From Candidatus Anaerobutyricum stercoripullorum (GTDB lineage Bacteria; Bacillota; Clostridia; Lachnospirales; Lachnospiraceae): a stretch of DNA of 5,231 bases. A program made the translations under genes and the position numbers. Where the stretch lies: positions 1 through 5,231 of the forward strand of contig DXEQ01000057.1 of the NCBI GenBank assembly GCA_019114885.1, read 5' to 3'. The first letter of the stretch is position 1; each line of letters starts with the position of its first letter. This document shows positions 1-5,231 of the stretch, piece by piece. The notes beneath the pieces were generated by a model. It saw only the letters and a program-made list of their open reading frames with translations, had not been told where the DNA came from and ran no database searches.

Positions 1-77
1 ACTTGACACATACTGTTTGTGAAAGTGGATTGCATGAGGGATGCGTTTATGTTACTATACCAATAACAAAAAAATGA
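1..77 (+). CDS. Probable C-terminal end of an upstream gene (possible sensor histidine kinase), partial
   Basis: A frame is open from the window edge (first full codon at 3) to a TGA at 75-77 and encodes about 24 residues ending SGLHEGCVYVTIPITKK. The pattern 'ES-G-x-x-EG-C-x-x-V-T-I-P-I' resembles the last beta-strand of GHKL-type ATPase domains in sensor kinases such as the YesM/LytS group, which typically end in a Gly-x-Gly-Thr-x-Val-x-Ile-x-Ile-Pro motif. Only 19 bases separate its stop from the GH42 start, as expected for genes in one operon, and kinase/regulator genes are often found beside sugar-utilisation genes in Clostridia. Against it: the fragment is short, and its third codon positions are mostly A/T (about 4 of 24 are G/C), unlike the GH42 gene. 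It may instead be an AT-rich non-coding leader. Existence is moderately likely; the kinase identity is a guess. Confidence 0.42.
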   Translation, partial: LTHTVCESGLHEGCVYVTIPITKK

Positions 78-83
78 ATAAGC

Positions 84-88
84 GGAGG
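84..88 (+). promoter_or_regulatory. Ribosome binding site of the GH42 gene
   Basis: GGAGG lies 8 bases before the ATG at 97, inside AGCGGAGGAAATTTGG. This is a strong Shine-Dalgarno at normal spacing. It fixes the GH42 start, because the resulting N-terminus (MKELLFGAAYYDEYMP) is where GH42 proteins usually begin. Confidence 0.88.
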
Positions 89-96
89 AAATTTGG

Positions 97-2175
97 ATGA
101 AAGAACTACTTTTTGGCGCGGCCTATTATGATGAATATATGCCGTATGACCGTCTGGACCAGGATGTGGCTCTGATGAAAAAAGCGGGCATCAACACCGT
201 GCGGATCGCGGAGTCCACCTGGAGTACCTGCGAGCCGCAGGAGGGCGTTTTTGACTTTTCTCATGTGGAGCGGGTGATGGACGCCATGGAAGAGGCGGGT
301 ATTCACGTGATTATCGGCACGCCCACCTACGCCGTCCCTGCGTGGATGGTGAAGTCTCATCCGGATGTGCTGGTGACGACGGCGAAGGGGCGGGCACTTT
401 ACGGCTCCCGTCAGATCATGGATATCACCCATCCGGTATATCTTTTTTACGCGGAGCGGGTGATCCGGAAGCTGATGGAATGTACCGCTCACCGGAAATG
501 TGTTATCGGTTTTCAGATTGACAATGAGACGAAAAATTATGGCACGGCCGGAAAAAATGTACAGGAAAAGTTCGTGAAATATCTCCGGGAAAAGTTCCAT
601 AACGATCTTGACGCCATGAATCATGAGTTTGGACTTGACTACTGGAGCAACCGCATTGACGCCTGGGAGGATTTTCCGGACATCCGGGGTACCGTAAACG
701 GCAGTCTGGGCGCGGAGTTTGAAAAATTCCAGCGGACTCTGGTGGACGATTTCCTCGCCTGGCAGGCGGCCATCGTCAGCGAATACCGGAGAGAAGATCA
801 GTTTATCACTCACAATTTTGATTTTGAATGGCGGGGATATTCTTACGGCGTGCAGCCGGAAGTCAATCATTATCATGCGGCAAGGGCGCTGACTATCGCC
901 GGAGTGGATATATATCATCCCTCCCAGGATGAACTGACCGGCGCGGAAATTGCTTTTGGGGGCGACATGAGCCGGTCTTTAAAAAATGATAATTATCTGG
1001 TCATAGAGACAGAGGCCCAGGGATGGCCCGGCTGGACGCCGTACAGGGGACAGCTGCGCCTGCAGGCATACAGCCATCTGGCTTCCGGCGCCGACAGCGT
1101 TATGTACTGGCACTGGCATTCCATCCATAACTCTATGGAGACATACTGGAAAGGGCTGCTGAGCCATGACTTTGAAGAAAATGAGACGTATCGGGAAGCC
1201 TGTGTGATCGGACAGGAATGGAAAGAAACCGGCAGTCATCTGGTGAACCTGAAAAAGCGCAATGATGTCGCTATCCTTGTCAGCAACGAGGCTCTCACGG
1301 GACTGAACTGGTTTGGTATCGAGGCCTCTGCCGACGGCAATCACGGCATCCGTTATAACGATGTGCTGCGCTGGATATACGATGTCCTCTACCGCATGAA
1401 TGTGGAGTGTGACTTTATCTGGCCGGAATCGGAACACCTTGACAAGTATAAAGCCATCATCGTTCCGGCCCTGTACGCCGCTCCCGACGACCTTCTCCAA
1501 CGGCTGAATCAGTATGTGGCAGATGGCGGCACCCTCTTTGTCACCTTCAAAACCGCTTTCTCCAATGAAAACCTGAAGGTCAGTCACGATGTGCAGCCTC
1601 ATATCCTCCGTCAGTGCCTTGGCGTGAAATACCATCAGTTTGCCTTCCCGAAACATGTGGGGCTGACAGGAAAACTTCTGCAGTGCCTGCACGGAGAGCA
1701 GCAGAAACGAGAGAGGGCGGAGGGTACGACGCCGGACGAAGGTTATTTGGCGTCTGACATGCAGGCAAGAATTTTTATGGAACTTCTCTTGCCGGAAACC
1801 GCCGAAACCCTTCTTTCCTACGATCATTATAACTGGGGAGAATACGCGGCATTTACCCGGAATTCTTACGGGAAAGGAACCGCTTTCTATCTGGGCTGTA
1901 TGACTGGCGAAGAACTGCTGACCTCCATCCTTGAAACTGTACTGCAGGCCGCAGGCGTGGAGCTGCCACAGGAGTGTTTCCCGGTTATTGTACGAAAAGG
2001 AAAAAATGACTACGGAAAGACCGTGAGGTATTATCTGAATTACTCGCCCGAAAAACAGGAAGTGTCCTGGCAGCACAGTGAGGGAACGGAACTCCTCACC
2101 GGACAAAAAATTCAGACAGGGGAAACTCTGGCGCTGGAACCGTGGAATCTGCGGATTGTGGAAGGAGAGGACTGA
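97..2175 (+). CDS. GH42 family beta-galactosidase-type glycoside hydrolase
   Basis: A 692-residue cytoplasmic enzyme (no signal peptide or membrane segment) predicted to release terminal galactose, or possibly arabinopyranose, from imported oligosaccharides with retention of configuration. The N-terminal (beta/alpha)8 barrel spans about residues 1-385. It contains the GH42 opening GAAYYDEYMPYDRLDQDVALMKKAGINTVRI, the acid/base Glu144 in FQIDNE, and the probable nucleophile Glu304 in LVIETEAQ, the position of the VMEQ motif in characterised GH42 enzymes. Residues about 388-600 fit the trimerisation (class-I glutamine amidotransferase-like) domain, and about 625-692 the small C-terminal beta domain. 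Length is normal for the family. The zinc-site cysteines of many GH42 enzymes are absent around residues 105-155, and the usual FxWR segment after the nucleophile is replaced by MYWHWHSIHN at 336-345, so it is a divergent branch and the substrate is uncertain. The gene ends TGA followed at once by TAA (2176-2178). It converges with the dehydratase operon. Confidence 0.94.
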   Translation: MKELLFGAAYYDEYMPYDRLDQDVALMKKAGINTVRIAESTWSTCEPQEGVFDFSHVERVMDAMEEAGIHVIIGTPTYAVPAWMVKSHPDVLVTTAKGRALYGSRQIMDITHPVYLFYAERVIRKLMECTAHRKCVIGFQIDNETKNYGTAGKNVQEKFVKYLREKFHNDLDAMNHEFGLDYWSNRIDAWEDFPDIRGTVNGSLGAEFEKFQRTLVDDFLAWQAAIVSEYRREDQFITHNFDFEWRGYSYGVQPEVNHYHAARALTIAGVDIYHPSQDELTGAEIAFGGDMSRSLKNDNYLVIETEAQGWPGWTPYRGQLRLQAYSHLASGADSVMYWHWHSIHNSMETYWKGLLSHDFEENETYREACVIGQEWKETGSHLVNLKKRNDVAILVSNEALTGLNWFGIEASADGNHGIRYNDVLRWIYDVLYRMNVECDFIWPESEHLDKYKAIIVPALYAAPDDLLQRLNQYVADGGTLFVTFKTAFSNENLKVSHDVQPHILRQCLGVKYHQFAFPKHVGLTGKLLQCLHGEQQKRERAEGTTPDEGYLASDMQARIFMELLLPETAETLLSYDHYNWGEYAAFTRNSYGKGTAFYLGCMTGEELLTSILETVLQAAGVELPQECFPVIVRKGKNDYGKTVRYYLNYSPEKQEVSWQHSEGTELLTGQKIQTGETLALEPWNLRIVEGED

Positions 2176-2200
2176 TAAATGTTGCATAATAGAATGATAA

Positions 2201-2251
2201 ATAAATGAGAATAAGAAAACGGCAGAATGGAGGCTGATGTCCATTCTGCCG
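2201..2251 (-). terminator. Factor-independent terminator of the minus-strand dehydratase operon
   Basis: CGGCAGAATGG (2220-2230) and CCATTCTGCCG (2241-2251) form a perfect 11-bp stem with a 10-base loop. On the minus strand the stem is followed directly by GTTTTCTTATTCTCATTTAT, a T-rich tract, so it is an intrinsic terminator for transcripts coming from the leuC-like gene that stops 25 bases before it. On the plus strand the bases after the stem (AGCAGAACTCTTTG) have no T run, so it is at best a weak terminator for the GH42 gene, which shows no other one before this point. Confidence 0.85.
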
Positions 2252-2276
2252 AGCAGAACTCTTTGTTCGATATTGT

Positions 2277-3515
2277 CTATTCCGGCATAGTGATCCTGCC
2301 GTAGATGGCTGAGGTGGCCGCGGTGGCCGGGGAACCCAGGTAGATGCCTACTTTGGAGGTACCCATGCGGCCCAGGAAGTTCCGGTTGTTGGTGGCGAGG
2401 ACCTTCTCGCCGTTGGTAAGGATGCCGCCGGCACGTCCGCAGCAAAGTCCGCAGCCCGGCTGGGTGATGATGGCTCCGGCTGCGGCCAGAGTCTTCATGT
2501 AGCCGGCTTTGATAGCGTCCAGATAAATCTGGCGGCTGGCCGGGGTGATGATGAGCTTGCAGGCAACAGTCTTTCCTTCGAGGATTCTGGCTGCCACAGC
2601 CAGGTCTTCCAGACGGCCATTGGTGCAGGAACCGATGAATACCTGGTCAAGCTCTGTGCCCTCCACTTCAGATACAGGATGGATGTTGTCCACCTGGGAC
2701 GGGCAGGCGCAGACAGGAACAAGATCTTCCGCCTGATAGGTCATGACTTTGCAGTAGCTGGCGTCGTCGTCGCCGTAAAGCCAGTCCACGTCCTCCATGG
2801 ATACTTTGGAATATTCACAGGTTTTTTCGTCCGGGCGGAAGAGGCAGGCTTTGGCTCCGGCTTCGATGGCCATATTGGAGATGGTCATGCGGGAAGCCAC
2901 GCTCATAGTATCCACGGCAGAGCCGGTGATCTCCAGAGCTTTGTAGGTGGCGCCGTCAGCGCGCAGGTCTCCGATGAGCCGGAGAATCACGTCTTTTGCA
3001 GATACATTTGCCGGAAGCTCGCCGTCGATGACGACTTTGATAGTTTCCGGAACGCGGATCCACATTTCTCCCGTGCCGAGAATGGCAGCCATCTCGGTGT
3101 AGCCGATGCCCGAGGAGAAACAGCCCACGCAGCCGTAGGTGGTGGTGTGGGAGTCGGTGCCGAACACGATGTTGCCCGGTTTGGCGTATCCCATCTCGGT
3201 CATGAGCTGATGGCAGATGCCGTCGCTTCTGTGCACGTGGGTCAGTCCGTATTTGTCCGCAAATGCGTCGCCAATCTTAAAGTGGCGCACATCTTCCACG
3301 GCGCTGGTCGGCACCAGATGGTCGTAGATCAGGACAACTTTGTCCGGGTCCCATAACTTCTGAAATCCCATTTCTTCGAATTTTTCCGCCACAAATGGAA
3401 TGAAAATATCGTGAATCATGACACGGTCCACATTGACGGTGACGATCTGTCCCGGCTCCACATGGTCCGCGCCGATGTTTTTCTTTATGATTTTCTCAAT
3501 TAATGTATAGCCCAT
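2277..3515 (-). CDS. leuC: 3-isopropylmalate dehydratase-type large subunit (LeuC/HacA family), copy B
   Basis: A complete 412-residue large subunit of the two-subunit aconitase-superfamily hydro-lyases, which isomerise or hydrate hydroxy dicarboxylic acids using a [4Fe-4S] cluster. Visible motifs are an N-terminal TLIEKIIKKN, VLIYDHLVP (61-69), HRSDGICHQ (95-103), FGTDSHTTTYG (118-128), a VPETIKVVIDG block (155-165), EVEGTELDQVFIGSCTNGR (283-301), and QPGCGLCCG (352-360) followed by NNRNFLGRMG (376-385). The cluster ligands are Cys297, Cys355 and Cys358. Length matches the archaeal/clostridial-type subunit, not the roughly 465-residue enterobacterial LeuC. The start at 3515 is chosen for its AGGAGGGG site and the normal family N-terminus; an open frame running further upstream to 3776 only reads antisense-like sequence through the small-subunit gene. 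The protein is cysteine-rich (13 Cys). It is the last gene of its operon and very probably pairs with the adjacent small subunit. Isopropylmalate is the default substrate; citramalate, dimethylmalate or a related acid is possible. Confidence 0.9.
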   Translation of the reverse strand: MGYTLIEKIIKKNIGADHVEPGQIVTVNVDRVMIHDIFIPFVAEKFEEMGFQKLWDPDKVVLIYDHLVPTSAVEDVRHFKIGDAFADKYGLTHVHRSDGICHQLMTEMGYAKPGNIVFGTDSHTTTYGCVGCFSSGIGYTEMAAILGTGEMWIRVPETIKVVIDGELPANVSAKDVILRLIGDLRADGATYKALEITGSAVDTMSVASRMTISNMAIEAGAKACLFRPDEKTCEYSKVSMEDVDWLYGDDDASYCKVMTYQAEDLVPVCACPSQVDNIHPVSEVEGTELDQVFIGSCTNGRLEDLAVAARILEGKTVACKLIITPASRQIYLDAIKAGYMKTLAAAGAIITQPGCGLCCGRAGGILTNGEKVLATNNRNFLGRMGTSKVGIYLGSPATAATSAIYGRITMPE

Positions 3516-3520
3516 GTCAA

Positions 3521-3528
3521 CCCCTCCT
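3521..3528 (-). promoter_or_regulatory. Ribosome binding site of leuC-like gene B, overlapping the leuD stop
   Basis: On the minus strand the sequence reads TAGGAGGGGTTGACATG. The TAG is the small-subunit stop codon and its last two bases form part of AGGAGGGG, which lies 6-7 bases before the ATG at 3515. This overlap suggests translational coupling of the two subunits and settles the start of gene B. Confidence 0.85.
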
Positions 3529-4027
3529 ATATGATGCCGTTTCGTTTCTGCATGGCCTTTACGAGGCCGCCGGCATTGATGATATCCATCAGATTCTGCG
3601 GGAGAGGGTGAATCGGGAAGACCTGACCGTCCTTCTCGATGGACTCGCCCATGGTGACGGTGATGGTATCGCCCTCTTTGACCACATCCTGAATCTCGCT
3701 GTTCTCGATGAGAAGCAGGCCGTTGTTGATGGAATTGCGGAAAAAGATCCGGGCGTAGGATTTGGCGATGACGCACTTGATCTTCAGTGCCTTGATGATC
3801 TCCGGCGCCTGTTCTCTGGAAGAGCCGCAGCCAAAATTCTTTCCGGCGACGATGATGTCGCCCTCTTTGATCTGACCGGCCAGCTCCGGGCGTAGCGGGG
3901 AGAAGCCATATTGTTTCATATCCTCAACAGTCGGCAGTGCCAGATATTCGGTCGGGATGATGATATCTGTGTCGATGTCGTCACCCAGCACCCAGACTCT
4001 GCCGGTGAATTTCTCTGTATTACTCAT
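3527..4027 (-). CDS. leuD: 3-isopropylmalate dehydratase-type small subunit (LeuD/HacB family)
   Basis: A 166-residue small (swivel-domain) subunit that completes the active site of a LeuC/HacA-type large subunit. Motifs in order: VLGDDIDTDIIIP (13-25), the substrate-loop segment YLAL (28-31), AGKNFGCGSSREQAP (61-75) with the substrate-contacting Ser-Ser-Arg, and KSYARIFFRNSINNG (89-103). Length is typical of archaeal/clostridial-type small subunits. The ATG at 4027 is preferred over an in-frame TTG at 4036, because the AAAGGA at 4038-4043 is only one base from the TTG but ten bases from the ATG. It is followed after 11 bases by large subunit B and preceded by a 121-base gap after large subunit A. 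The loop lacks the arginine reported for methanogen homoaconitase small subunits (YLRT), which favours a substrate with a less charged side chain such as isopropylmalate, citramalate or dimethylmalate. That last step is inference. Confidence 0.92.
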   Translation of the reverse strand: MSNTEKFTGRVWVLGDDIDTDIIIPTEYLALPTVEDMKQYGFSPLRPELAGQIKEGDIIVAGKNFGCGSSREQAPEIIKALKIKCVIAKSYARIFFRNSINNGLLLIENSEIQDVVKEGDTITVTMGESIEKDGQVFPIHPLPQNLMDIINAGGLVKAMQKRNGII

Positions 4028-4062
4028 AGGAGTCAAATCCTTTCCATATAGTATTTGAGAAG

Positions 4063-4110
4063 ATGTATGACAGAAATCTACCGGTGTACAGAGGAAGTCC
4101 TGTCATACAT
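4063..4110. repeat. Perfect 11-bp inverted repeat in the gap between large subunit A and leuD
   Basis: ATGTATGACAG (4063-4073) and CTGTCATACAT (4100-4110) are exact inverted copies separated by 26 bases, lying 36 bases upstream of the leuD start (minus strand). As RNA it would fold into a hairpin with a large loop. The bases after it on the minus strand (CTTCTCAAATAC) have no T run, so it does not look like a terminator. Just before it on the minus strand lies AACTATATAA, a possible -10 region with a weak TTGAGC 18 bases upstream (4137-4142), so it could be an operator or 5' hairpin for a separate leuD-leuC transcript. An RNA-processing or attenuation role is equally open. The repeat is certain; the function is not. 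Confidence 0.7.
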
Positions 4111-4148
4111 TTATATAGTTGCATCTGTATAAATCAGCTCAATCTGTC

Positions 4149-5231
4149 TCAGTCCACTCCGTCCGTGATATATCCGGCCACAGCGGAAGCGGCGGTCACA
4201 GCAGCGTTTGCCAGGTATACTCTGGAAGTCGGGTGACCGGCACGGCCTTTGAAGTTCCTTGTTCCGGTGGAGATGAGCACTTCATTTTCACCGATGACGC
4301 CCTGACAGCTGCCCCAGCAGACGGAACAGTTCGGGTTCATGATCATGGCTCCGGCTTCCATCAGCGTGGTGATGACGCCTTCTTCCAGCGCCTGAATGTA
4401 GACGGATTTGGAAGCGGGTGCTACCAGAAAACGTACTTTCGGGCTGACTTTTTTGCCGCGCACTGCGTCGGCAGCCGCCCGCAGGTCGTCGATGCGGCCG
4501 TTGTTGCAGGAGCCCACAAAGGCTTCGTCGATGGCAATCTTTTCTTTCTTCACATCTTTTAAGAGAGCAAAGTTGTCCACAAAATCCGGGCGGACGACAA
4601 CCGGTTCAATCTTGCTCAGGTCGTAGTCATAAACGGCGGCAAACTGGGCATCGTCGTCGCTCTTAAACATATGTACCGCTTCCCGTCCGTGGGCCTTGCA
4701 GTATTCCACGACCTTCTCATCCGGTTCCACGATGCCGGCCTTTGCTCCGGCTTCCACTGTCAGATTGCAGAGGACAAACCGCTCGTCGATGGACAGGTTA
4801 TGTGCGCCGTCCCCGGCAAACTCCATGATCTTGTAGTTGGCGCCGTTGGCTCCGATGTCGCCGATGATAGTAAGGATCAGGTCTCTCGCATACACGCCCT
4901 CGCGCAGGGAACCGTGCAGGTTAAAGCGGATTGTCTCCGGGACCATCACCCAGGAAGTGCCGGTGGTCATGGCGTAGAGAAAGTCCGTGCAGCCCACGCC
5001 GGTGCCGAAAGCGCCAAGCGCGCCGTAGGAAGTGGTGTGGGAGTCCGCGCCGAAGATCAGCTCTCCCGGACAGACATAGTCCTCCATCATGATCTGATGG
5101 CAGACGCCCTGTCCCTCATAGAGCTTAATGCCGTGATCCTGGGCAAAATTCCGCATTTTCTTATGCGCCTCGGCAGTCTTCGGATTCTCTGCCGGTACAT
5201 TGTGGTCCATGATGAATACCACCTTATCCTT
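4149..5231 (-). CDS. Aconitase-superfamily dehydratase large subunit (LeuC/HacA/DmdA-like), copy A, N-terminus outside window
   Basis: The frame is open to the window edge and gives 360 residues of a large subunit; aligning its IMDHN to IYDHL of copy B suggests about 56 residues are missing, for roughly 416 in total. Visible motifs (counting from the first visible residue) are VVFIMDHNVP (4-13), YEGQGVCHQIM (38-48), FGADSHTTSYGALGAFGTGVG (60-80), VPETIRFNLHG (97-107), IDEAFVGSCNNGR (234-246), MNPNCSVCWG (298-307) and GTRNFKGRAG (323-332). The [4Fe-4S] ligands are Cys242, Cys302 and Cys305. It is clearly homologous to copy B but strongly diverged throughout, so it is not a recent duplicate. 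Differences include PNCSVCW in place of PGCGLCC and loss of the EVEGTELDQ segment before the first ligand. It is first of the three minus-strand genes seen and has no adjacent small subunit of its own in the window, unless it shares the downstream one or has one upstream. A 3-isopropylmalate, citramalate or 2,3-dimethylmalate dehydratase role is possible; the substrate is unknown. Confidence 0.9.
   Translation of the reverse strand, partial: KDKVVFIMDHNVPAENPKTAEAHKKMRNFAQDHGIKLYEGQGVCHQIMMEDYVCPGELIFGADSHTTSYGALGAFGTGVGCTDFLYAMTTGTSWVMVPETIRFNLHGSLREGVYARDLILTIIGDIGANGANYKIMEFAGDGAHNLSIDERFVLCNLTVEAGAKAGIVEPDEKVVEYCKAHGREAVHMFKSDDDAQFAAVYDYDLSKIEPVVVRPDFVDNFALLKDVKKEKIAIDEAFVGSCNNGRIDDLRAAADAVRGKKVSPKVRFLVAPASKSVYIQALEEGVITTLMEAGAMIMNPNCSVCWGSCQGVIGENEVLISTGTRNFKGRAGHPTSRVYLANAAVTAASAVAGYITDGVD

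Noticed and set aside
3..58. Promoter for GH42: perfect TTGACA at 3-8, or TTGCAT (30-35) with TACTAT (53-58)
   Set aside because: TTGACA has no acceptable -10 at 16-18 bases, the second pair matches only 3/6 and 4/6, and the region may be coding sequence of an upstream gene.
74..100. Eight-codon mini-frame ATG at 74 to TGA at 98-100 overlapping the GH42 start
   Set aside because: It has no ribosome binding site of its own and contains the GH42 Shine-Dalgarno; the ATGA overlap is probably chance.
106..2445. Long open frames on the minus strand across the GH42 gene (106-918 and 979-2445), plus a short one at 1580-1768
   Set aside because: They lie antisense to a clearly conserved GH42 protein, encode no recognisable motif, have low-complexity compositions, and one runs through the terminator hairpin. 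They are shadows of the GC-rich codon pattern.
3516..3776. Upstream extension of large subunit B by 87 residues
   Set aside because: The extension is out of frame within leuD and rich in His, Arg and Gln with no family similarity; the strong ribosome binding site and normal N-terminus place the start at 3515.
2679..3895. Plus-strand open frames at 2679-3356 and 3503-3895 across the dehydratase genes
   Set aside because: They are antisense to well-conserved LeuC/LeuD motifs and show no domain of their own.
4076..4110. Ten-codon leader peptide (MYDRTSSVHR) starting in the inverted repeat on the minus strand
   Set aside because: There is no Shine-Dalgarno before it and no run of Leu, Ile or Val codons as expected for an attenuation leader.
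4028..4148. T-box leucine riboswitch in the gap before leuD
   Set aside because: The gap is too short and has no T-box consensus or terminator/antiterminator pair.
3133..5052. Repeated DNA near 3140 and 5034 (shared GTGGTGTGGGAGTC)
   Set aside because: It reflects the conserved DSHTT motif in the two homologous large subunits, not a mobile or recombination repeat.

Overview
The window looks like chromosomal DNA from an anaerobic Firmicute of the Clostridia, most likely Lachnospiraceae. This is an inference from three things: moderately GC-rich coding sequence with strong AGGAGG-type ribosome binding sites, a cytoplasmic GH42 glycosidase of the gut-clostridial kind, and split (two-subunit, 'archaeal-type') aconitase-superfamily dehydratases with about 412-residue large and 166-residue small subunits. 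No mobile element, CRISPR array, tRNA or rRNA was found.

Left part, plus strand (1-2178): an open frame from the window edge to a TGA at 75-77 probably holds the last 24 codons of an upstream gene. Its end resembles the C-terminus of a sensor histidine kinase ATPase domain, but this is tentative. After 19 bases carrying a good Shine-Dalgarno comes a complete 692-residue GH42 beta-galactosidase-type enzyme. It has both catalytic glutamates but lacks the family's zinc-binding cysteines and has an unusual YWHWHSIHN segment. It ends in tandem stops (TGA TAA).

Convergent junction (2176-2276): a perfect 11-bp hairpin whose T-rich tail lies on the minus strand. It is best read as the terminator of the minus-strand operon.

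Right part, minus strand (read 5231 to 2277): a large dehydratase subunit (A, cut at its N-terminus by the window edge), a 121-base gap with a perfect 11-bp inverted repeat, a small subunit (leuD-type), then a second, clearly divergent large subunit (B, leuC-type). The ribosome binding site of B overlaps the stop codon of the small subunit. Each dehydratase normally needs one large [4Fe-4S] subunit and one small subunit, so one small subunit between two different large subunits is the most interesting arrangement here. Either both large subunits share it, or A has another partner outside the window. The likely chemistry is hydration/dehydration of 2- or 3-hydroxy dicarboxylic acids (isopropylmalate, citramalate, dimethylmalate or similar). 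The exact substrates cannot be fixed from sequence, and no leuB or leuA lies between the small subunit and the terminator.

I did not find a convincing wholly new system. The strongest leads are the 2:1 subunit gene arrangement, the inverted repeat inside it, and the divergent GH42 active-site region.
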